Shown: piece after piece, positions 6,732 to 10,770 of the stretch
Numbering within the stretch: the stretch's first letter is position 1
Layout of the letters: every line of letters begins with the position of its first letter
Source: Scleromatobacter sp038208735
GTDB lineage: Bacteria > Pseudomonadota > Gammaproteobacteria > Burkholderiales > Burkholderiaceae_C
Length of the DNA: 10,770 nt
NCBI GenBank assembly: GCA_038208735.1
Contig: JBBQYL010000179.1
Span: 1-10,770 of the forward strand
Reading direction: 5' to 3'
Notes under the pieces: model-generated
Databases searched by the model: none
The model's input: only the letters and a program-made list of their open reading frames with translations
Told to the model about the DNA's origin: nothing
Translations under genes and position numbers: made by a program

Positions 6732-6854
6732 GGGGGTACGAGGAGACATAACACGCCGGTCCGAACGCTTATCGGGCCAGGCAGGCGGCGCCAAAGGCGA
6801 CTGCCAGACACAGAACAGACGAAGGGCGCAGCCAACAGGCCGCGCCCTTTTGTC
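6732..6854 (+). ncRNA. Candidate structured small RNA
   Basis: A string of hairpins lies between the possible promoter and a strong terminator, with no credible ORF. Hairpin 1 pairs GGTCCG (6757-6762) with CGGGCC (6772-6777), with one G-U pair and a 9-base loop. Hairpin 2 pairs GGCAG (6780-6784) with CTGCC (6801-6805), with an inner CGCC (6789-6792) / GGCG (6796-6799) stem closed by an AAA loop. A purine-rich single-stranded linker at about 6806-6823 follows, then the terminator hairpin at 6822-6849 with TTTT. This is the architecture of a bacterial trans-acting sRNA. It does not match any riboswitch or housekeeping RNA I can recognise; I looked for cobalamin, TPP, glycine, SRP and 6S hallmarks. 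The 5' end is uncertain. The alternative is a long 3' UTR of the GMC gene ending at this terminator. Confidence 0.42.
6822..6851 (+). terminator. Strong rho-independent terminator
   Basis: AAGGGCGC (6822-6829) pairs perfectly with GCGCCCTT (6842-6849). After one A/C mismatch, GCC (6831-6833) pairs with GGC (6838-6840) around an AACA loop. TTTT at 6848-6851 follows directly, with more T-rich sequence to 6859. It faces rightward, 230 bases after the GMC stop and about 90 bases before the TSUP start, so it ends either the candidate sRNA or GMC transcripts and insulates the TSUP gene. Confidence 0.8.
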
Positions 6855-6874
6855 CTTTCTGAAGGGTGCTTGTC

Positions 6875-6896
6875 ATCCTGCGCGCAGTCGCAGGAT
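6875..6896. repeat. REP-like palindrome
   Basis: ATCCTGCG (6875-6882) and CGCAGGAT (6889-6896) form a perfect 8-bp inverted repeat with a 6-base loop, set in a GTCATCCTGCG...CAGGATCCA context. This resembles short palindromic repeats scattered between genes in many proteobacterial genomes. No T-run follows, so it is not a standard terminator. Whether it is repeated in this genome cannot be seen from one window. Confidence 0.5.
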
Positions 6897-6930
6897 CCAC
6901 GCTGGCAACCAGCAACGCCGACGAGCCATC

Positions 6931-6936
6931 GATAAT
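6931..6936 (+). promoter_or_regulatory. -10 element (GATAAT) for leaderless TSUP gene mRNA
   Basis: GATAAT differs from the consensus at one position and ends 6 bases before the ATG at 6943. There is no Shine-Dalgarno sequence between them, so initiation would fall at or beside the start codon. It lies downstream of the strong terminator, where a new promoter is needed. No convincing -35 element is seen near 6908-6913. Confidence 0.4.
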
Positions 6937-6942
6937 CCTTCG

Positions 6943-7725
6943 ATGTTCGAACTCCTCATCGTCGCGGCCGCTTCGGGCCTCGCCGGCTTCGTCGACGCGG
7001 TGGTGGGCGGTGGTGGCCTGGTCCTCGTGCCGGCGCTTTTCGCAACCTATCCCGCCGCCGTCCCCGCCACGTTGTTCGGCACCAACAAGGGCGGCGCCAT
7101 CTGGGGCACCGCCTGGGCGGCCGTGCAGTTCACTCGCCGGGTGACCCTCGCGCGCGTGACCCTGGCCTGGGACATGGCCGGCGCGCTGGTGGGAAGCTTC
7201 TTCGGCGCCTGGGCGGTGACGATGGTCGACGCCAAGCCCCTCAAGCAGGCCCTGCCGTTCGTGCTGCTGGCCATCCTCGTGTACACGGTGGCCAAGAAGC
7301 AACTGGGACGCGATCACACGCCGCGCATGGCCGGCCGCGCCGAGGCGCTGGCCGCCGGCATCATCGGCCTGGGCATCGGCTTCTACGACGGCTTCTTCGG
7401 GCCGGGCACCGGCAGCTTCTTCGTGTTCCTGTTCGTGCGCGTGCTGGGCTACGACTTCCTGCACGCCTCGGCCGCCGCCAAGTGCCTGAACACCGCCACC
7501 AACTTCGCGGCCCTGGTGCTGTTCGCGTCCACGGGGCACATCTGGTGGCACGTGGCCGCCGTCCTGGCCGTGGCCAACGTGGTCGGCAGCCTGCTGGGCA
7601 CCCGCCTGGCCCTGGCCCGCGGCGCCGGCTTCGTGCGCGTGGTGTTCATCGTGGTCGTCTCGGCGCTGATCCTGAAGACGGCCTGGGACTCGTTCGGACC
7701 GCTGATCGTTTCGCACAGCGCATGA
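6943..7725 (+). CDS. TSUP family permease (TauE/SafE, YfcA-like)
   Basis: The 260-residue membrane protein has about seven or eight hydrophobic segments, the usual size for this family. Recognisable motifs are GFVDAVVGGGGLVLVPAL (15-32), TNKGGAIWG (47-55), the second-repeat motif GFYDGFFGPGTGSFF (146-160), and AKCLNTATNFAALVLF (179-194). The two GG/GP-rich re-entrant motifs reflect the internal duplication of TSUP transporters, and the FYDGFFGP form is that of the YfcA branch. TSUP proteins move sulfur-containing or other organic anions (sulfite, sulfoacetate, taurine-linked compounds) across the inner membrane; the substrate here is unknown. The frame is open back to 6655, but that stretch crosses the terminator and repeats and is not membrane-like, so ATG 6943 is chosen. 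The gene is monocistronic and converges with the glycine-zipper gene; its stop codon overlaps that gene's terminator. Confidence 0.9.
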   Translation: MFELLIVAAASGLAGFVDAVVGGGGLVLVPALFATYPAAVPATLFGTNKGGAIWGTAWAAVQFTRRVTLARVTLAWDMAGALVGSFFGAWAVTMVDAKPLKQALPFVLLAILVYTVAKKQLGRDHTPRMAGRAEALAAGIIGLGIGFYDGFFGPGTGSFFVFLFVRVLGYDFLHASAAAKCLNTATNFAALVLFASTGHIWWHVAAVLAVANVVGSLLGTRLALARGAGFVRVVFIVVVSALILKTAWDSFGPLIVSHSA

Positions 7726-7749
7726 AAAACGGCCCGCGAAGCGGGCCGT
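7725..7749 (-). terminator. Rho-independent terminator of the glycine-zipper gene
   Basis: A 9-bp perfect GC-rich stem (7729-7737 with 7741-7749) has a 3-base loop. On the minus strand it is followed by TTTTT (7729-7725), as expected for the minus-strand gene ending at 7770. A second perfect hairpin without T-run, GAGCGC 7757-7762 / GCGCTC 7766-7771, overlaps that gene's stop codon. On the plus strand the A-run precedes the stem, so this is not a classical terminator for the TSUP gene, although the hairpin could block 3' decay of its mRNA. Confidence 0.85.
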
Positions 7750-7769
7750 GATCAGGGAGCGCGGAGCGC

Positions 7770-8420
7770 TCAGCCCTGGCCGTCGATCGCGCGCAGCGTG
7801 TTGCCTTCGACGCTTACGCGCTGGCCCACGTTGGGGATGCTGCCCTGGCGCACGGTGCGCACCGAGCCGTCGGCCATGCGCACGCGCACGTCGTATTCGG
7901 TGATGGTGCGCTCGTGGCTCTCGATGGCGTTGCCGAGCAATCCGCCGCCGATCGCGCCGATCGCGCCGCCCAGGGTGTGGTTGCCACGACCGCCGATTTT
8001 GCTGCCCACCAGCGCGCCGCCCAGGCCGCCGGCCACGGCTCCGACGCCGTTGTTCTGGCCCTTGACCTGCACGGCGCTGTAGCCGTCGATCACGCCGCAG
8101 GTTTCGCAGACAGGCGCGGCGGCCACTTGGTGCGGCGCGTCGTTGTAGCGCGCCTGTTCATGGTGGACGGGTACGGGCGCGCGATAGGCCGGACGCGCGG
8201 ATTCGTTGGTGGCTGCGACGGGGGCCGTCGACGAGTTGTTGGTGGCGACCAGCGGGAGGGTCGCCGCGTTGGCGGCTGAGTCGGGCAGGGCGTCGTTGTT
8301 GCGGACGACCAGCGTGGTGGCCAGGGCAACGATGGTCAGGGCCATCAAGCCGCCGCCGATCCAGATGCCGCGGTGGATGCCGGCAGGGGTGGACGAGGTC
8401 GGGGTGGGGGTGGTGTTCAT
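7770..8420 (-). CDS. Glycine zipper 2TM domain envelope protein
   Basis: The 216-residue protein has a short cytoplasmic N-terminus, one membrane segment (about 19-39) and a Thr/Ala/Asn/Pro-rich linker (40-100). A CETCG motif (C105, C108) comes next, then the glycine-zipper region (about 125-165) with repeated GxxxG spacing as in GAVAGGLGGALVG and GGAIGAIGGGLLGNAIE. It ends in a small beta-rich tail, YDVRVRMADGSVRTV onward (176-190). This is the layout of the SlyB / 17-kDa-antigen-like glycine-zipper proteins common in Burkholderiales. They are thought to be envelope proteins; their molecular role is poorly known. There is no lipobox, so it should be anchored by its N-terminal helix, not by lipid. 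The start is secure: AGAGGA (minus strand, 8434-8429) lies 8 bases before the ATG. The gene is divergent from benE and convergent with the TSUP gene, so it is probably transcribed alone. Confidence 0.88.
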   Translation of the reverse strand: MNTTPTPTSSTPAGIHRGIWIGGGLMALTIVALATTLVVRNNDALPDSAANAATLPLVATNNSSTAPVAATNESARPAYRAPVPVHHEQARYNDAPHQVAAAPVCETCGVIDGYSAVQVKGQNNGVGAVAGGLGGALVGSKIGGRGNHTLGGAIGAIGGGLLGNAIESHERTITEYDVRVRMADGSVRTVRQGSIPNVGQRVSVEGNTLRAIDGQG

Positions 8421-8561
8421 GTGTGAAGTCCTCTTTCATGCCCATGTGGTGGGCTGATACGGATTAAACGGGCCAGGCCCCTCTCGCGTTGTCAGCCAAC
8501 ATGCCGATTTGCGTCAGAACGTGAACGGAGCGCTGCTCTTCCGTTCGTGGCCGACGCAGGT

Positions 8562-8584
8562 GCGGCCGCTTGTCCTACGGCCGC
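8562..8584. promoter_or_regulatory. Inverted repeat upstream of benE
   Basis: GCGGCCG (8562-8568) and CGGCCGC (8578-8584) form a perfect 7-bp inverted repeat with 9 bases between the arms. The right arm ends 33 bases before the benE ATG and about 20 bases before the -10-like TACCCT. A dimeric regulator could bind here. In GC-rich DNA such a repeat can also arise by chance, so confidence is low. Confidence 0.3.
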
Positions 8585-8604
8585 GCTGGATTCGCACGGT
8601 CGGG

Positions 8605-8610
8605 TACCCT
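8605..8610 (+). promoter_or_regulatory. -10-like hexamer for leaderless benE mRNA
   Basis: TACCCT ends 7 bases before the ATG at 8618, and no Shine-Dalgarno sequence is present between them. The spacing matches that of the -10-like elements before the GMC and TSUP genes. No good -35 element is seen. Low confidence on its own. Confidence 0.22.
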
Positions 8611-8617
8611 TCGCGCC

Positions 8618-9790
8618 ATGTTGAAAGATCTCTCGTTCTCGGCCGTGGTGGCCGGCTTCATCGCCGTGCTCGTCGGATTCACGAGCTCGGTGGCGATCGT
8701 GTTCCAGGCGGCGCAGGCGCTGGGCGCGACCCCCGCCGAGATTTCGTCATGGATGTGGGCGCTGGGCATGGGTACCGGGCTCACCAGCATCGGGCTGTCG
8801 CTCTGGTATCGCCAACCGGTGTTCATCGCCTGGTCGACGCCGGGCGCCGCGCTGTTGGCCACCACGCACGGCGTGTCGCTCCCGGTGGCGACCGGTGCTT
8901 TCATCGTTTCCGGGGTGCTGATCACCCTGGCCGGCGCCTTCGGGCTCTTCGAGAGGCTGATGGATCGTGTGCCCGTCGCGATTGCCGCGGCGCTGCTCGC
9001 CGGCGTGCTCACGCGCTTCGGCCTAGACGCCGCCCTCGCGGCGCACGCCGATCCGTTGCTGGTGGGCGTGATGGCCCTGGTGTTCGTGCTCGGCCGCCGG
9101 CTGTGGCCGCGATTCGCGGTGCCGGGTGTACTGGTCGCCGGCATCTGCCTGGCGGCGGCTCGCGGCGGCATCTCGCTGGCCGCCGTTCAGTGGGGCTGGG
9201 CGCGGCCGGTGTTCGTGATGCCGGAGTTCAGCGTTGCCGCGGCGGTCGGCCTGGGGTTGCCGTTGTTCATCGTGACCATGGCCTCGCAGAACCTGCCCGG
9301 CGTGGCCGCGCAACGCGCCGCCGGAGTGACGGCGCCGATCTCGCCCGTGATCGCCACCACCGGCATCGCCACGCTGCTGCTGGCGCCGTTCGGCTCCTTC
9401 GGCCTGAACCTGGCGGCCATCACCGCCGCCATCTGCATGGGCCCCGAGGCCCATCCCGACATGAAACGACGCTACTGGGCTCCGGTGTCGGCGGGCGTGT
9501 TCTACGTGCTCATCGGGCTGGGGGGTGGCGCGGTCGTCGGCCTGATGGCCGCGTTCCCGCGGCCCCTCGTGGTGGGCGTGGCGGGGCTCGCGCTGCTGGG
9601 CACGATCGCCGGCGCGCTGTCCTCGGCCCTGGCCGTGGAGAAGCATCGCGATGCCGCGGCGCTCACCTTCCTGGTGGCGCTGTCTGGCGTGACTTTGGGC
9701 GGCATCGGCGCCCCGTTCTGGGCCGTGGTGGCCGGCGGCGTGGCGCTGGGTGTGCAACACTTCCGGTCTGCCGCGCCGCCCGCGCGCTGA
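8618..9790 (+). CDS. benE: BenE family transporter (benzoate/H+ symporter-like)
   Basis: The 390-residue, very hydrophobic protein has about 11-12 membrane segments, the normal length for BenE. Family motifs visible are GFTSSVAIVFQAAQALG (20-36), AWSTPGAALLAT (71-82), GVLTRFGLD (129-137), TMASQNLPG (220-228) and APFGSFGLNLAAITAAI (256-272). BenE proteins belong to the uracil/xanthine-type transporter fold and, where studied, import benzoate with protons across the inner membrane. No benzoate-degradation gene (benABCD, catA, box) lies in the window, so the true substrate may be another aromatic acid or a different compound. ATG 8618 gives the family's typical short N-terminus; the frame is open back to 8570, but that part is not hydrophobic. 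The stop is followed by a 139-base gap, without a terminator, before gshB on the same strand. Confidence 0.88.
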   Translation: MLKDLSFSAVVAGFIAVLVGFTSSVAIVFQAAQALGATPAEISSWMWALGMGTGLTSIGLSLWYRQPVFIAWSTPGAALLATTHGVSLPVATGAFIVSGVLITLAGAFGLFERLMDRVPVAIAAALLAGVLTRFGLDAALAAHADPLLVGVMALVFVLGRRLWPRFAVPGVLVAGICLAAARGGISLAAVQWGWARPVFVMPEFSVAAAVGLGLPLFIVTMASQNLPGVAAQRAAGVTAPISPVIATTGIATLLLAPFGSFGLNLAAITAAICMGPEAHPDMKRRYWAPVSAGVFYVLIGLGGGAVVGLMAAFPRPLVVGVAGLALLGTIAGALSSALAVEKHRDAAALTFLVALSGVTLGGIGAPFWAVVAGGVALGVQHFRSAAPPAR

Positions 9791-9929
9791 AAAGCCCTGC
9801 CGCGCCGACGCCGGCGCGCCCAGCGCGATCATGTCGGGCCGCGCTCGCGAAAGCCGCCCGTCGGCTCCGCGCCCCCATTCCCTCTCGTCCGTGCGCCCGC
9901 GCGCGAACGAGAACTCCTCAGGTGTGCCC

Positions 9930-10770
9930 ATGAAGCTGCTGTTCGTCGCCGACCCGCTCGACACATTCAAGATCTACAATGACTCCACCTTCGCCATGAT
10001 GCGCGAGGCGAGCCGGCGCGGCCACACGGTGTGGGCCACGCAGCCTGTACACCTGAGTTGGCAGCGTGGCGGCCGAGTGCAGGCGCGCGCGCGGCCGCTC
10101 GTGCTCACGGGCGTCGACACGCACAGCCAAGACGCCTGGTACACCACCACGGGCCCCGAGACGGTGGCGGTAGCCGAGTTCGACGCGGTGCTGATGCGCA
10201 AGGATCCGCCGTTCGACACCGAATACTTCTACGCCACGCACCTGCTGAGCCACGCCGAGCGCGACGGCGCCCTGGTGCTCAACTCGCCGGCCGCGCTGCG
10301 CGACCATCCCGAGAAGCTCGCCATCCTCGAGTTCCCGCAGTTCATCGCGCCCACGCTCGTCACGCGCTCGGACGCGGACGTGCGCGCGTTCCACGCGGAG
10401 CATCGCGACATCATCCTCAAGCCGCTGGACGGCATGGGCGGCATGGGCATCTTCCGCGTGAAGGACGACGGCCTGAACCTGGGCAGCATCGTCGAGACGC
10501 TGAACGTGAACGGCGCCCAGACACTGATGGTGCAGAAGTTCGTGCCGCAGATCGTCGACGGCGACAAGCGCGTGCTGGTCATCGACGGCAAGGCCGTGCC
10601 GCACACGCTGGCGCGCATCCCGCAGGGCACCGAGGTGCGCGGCAACCTCGCCGCCGGCGGCCTGGGCGTGGCCCGGGCCATCACCGAGCGCGAGCGCGAG
10701 ATCGCCGGCGTCATCGGCCCCAAGCTCGCGCGGCGCGGCCTGATGCTGATCGGCCTGGACGTGATCGGCG
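9930..10770 (+). CDS. gshB: Glutathione synthetase, C-terminus cut by window end
   Basis: The frame stays open from ATG 9930 to the window edge, giving 280 complete codons of an expected 315-320. GshB joins gamma-glutamylcysteine and glycine with ATP, the second step of glutathione synthesis, in the cytoplasm. The N-terminal domain opens with KLLFVADPLDTFKIYNDST (2-20) and contains MRKDPPFDTEYFYAT (89-103). The ATP-grasp part has IILKPLDGMGGMGIFRV (161-177) with its glycine-rich loop, DGDKRVLVIDG (210-220), LARIPQG (227-233), RGNLAAGG (237-244) and GLDVIG at the very end. The metal-binding Asn and final residues lie outside. A weak ribosome site (CAGGTG, 9919-9924) precedes the ATG; a GTG two codons earlier is less likely because relatives begin at this Met-Lys. 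No frameshift is seen in the visible part. Confidence 0.95.
   Translation, partial: MKLLFVADPLDTFKIYNDSTFAMMREASRRGHTVWATQPVHLSWQRGGRVQARARPLVLTGVDTHSQDAWYTTTGPETVAVAEFDAVLMRKDPPFDTEYFYATHLLSHAERDGALVLNSPAALRDHPEKLAILEFPQFIAPTLVTRSDADVRAFHAEHRDIILKPLDGMGGMGIFRVKDDGLNLGSIVETLNVNGAQTLMVQKFVPQIVDGDKRVLVIDGKAVPHTLARIPQGTEVRGNLAAGGLGVARAITEREREIAGVIGPKLARRGLMLIGLDVIG

Larger units (their letters stand above)
6595..6942. other. 348-base intergenic region rich in repeats and hairpins
   Basis: No convincing protein gene lies here. From left to right it holds the phased TGAAC repeats, an inverted repeat ATGTG 6653-6657 / CACAT 6665-6669 around the palindrome GCAGCTGC, the 8-bp inverted repeat at 6681-6707, a possible promoter, a run of hairpins ending in a terminator, a REP-like palindrome, a small perfect hairpin GCTGG 6901-6905 / CCAGC 6909-6913, and a -10-like hexamer before the TSUP gene. 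Base composition is lower in GC at 6675-6730 than in the genes around it. Confidence 0.7.

Noticed and set aside
6655..6942. N-terminal extension of the TSUP permease
   Set aside because: The stretch crosses a strong terminator and REP-like repeat and is not membrane-like; ATG 6943 gives the normal family start.
8509..9933. 474-codon open frame on the plus strand overlapping benE
   Set aside because: Out of frame with benE and Arg/Gly-rich, with no motif; benE in the other frame has full family motifs.

Overview
The window looks like chromosomal DNA from a high-GC betaproteobacterium, probably of the order Burkholderiales. The grounds are the strong G/C bias at third codon positions, the type of CreB/CreC/CreD and GshB proteins, a glycine-zipper protein with a CxxC motif, and an RRM protein beginning MGNKLYVGNL. 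I cannot fix the genus. No transposase, integrase, phage gene, tRNA, rRNA or CRISPR array is visible, and codon use is even across the genes, so this reads as core or near-core chromosome.

Layout. (1) Positions 1-50 hold the first 16 codons of an RRM RNA-binding protein on the minus strand, followed by a 353-base divergent spacer. (2) Positions 404-4769 hold a tightly packed plus-strand module: a MarC-family membrane protein, the response regulator CreB, the sensor kinase CreC and the membrane protein CreD. The first three genes overlap or abut. CreD follows a 110-base gap that contains a partial match to the CreB-binding tag. (3) Positions 4909-6594 encode a GMC-family FAD oxidoreductase related to choline/alcohol dehydrogenases. 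(4) Positions 6595-6942 form a 348-base spacer rich in signals: 11-bp-phased TGAAC repeats, an inverted repeat over a possible promoter, a string of hairpins ending in a strong rho-independent terminator (candidate small RNA), a REP-like palindrome and a -10-like hexamer just before the next gene. (5) Positions 6943-7725 encode a TSUP (TauE/SafE, YfcA-like) permease. It converges on a minus-strand glycine-zipper envelope protein (7770-8420), whose terminator overlaps the permease stop codon. (6) Positions 8618-9790 encode a BenE-family transporter, and the right edge holds most of gshB (glutathione synthetase), cut by the window end.

How the parts fit. Only marC-like/creB/creC/creD is a clear functional unit. 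CreC should sense an envelope or metabolic cue and phosphorylate CreB. CreB in turn should activate creD, by analogy with the CreBC (BlrAB) systems of Escherichia coli, Aeromonas and Pseudomonas, which affect envelope integrity and beta-lactamase expression. Here a MarC-family gene stands where E. coli has creA. The other genes look individually transcribed. Three of them (GMC oxidoreductase, TSUP permease, BenE) lack a clear Shine-Dalgarno sequence and carry a -10-like hexamer 7-8 bases before the ATG, which suggests leaderless mRNAs.

I see no unmistakable new multi-gene system. The best candidates for something undescribed are the structured RNA locus at about 6681-6854 and the marC-creBCD arrangement with its internal CreB-tag-like site.
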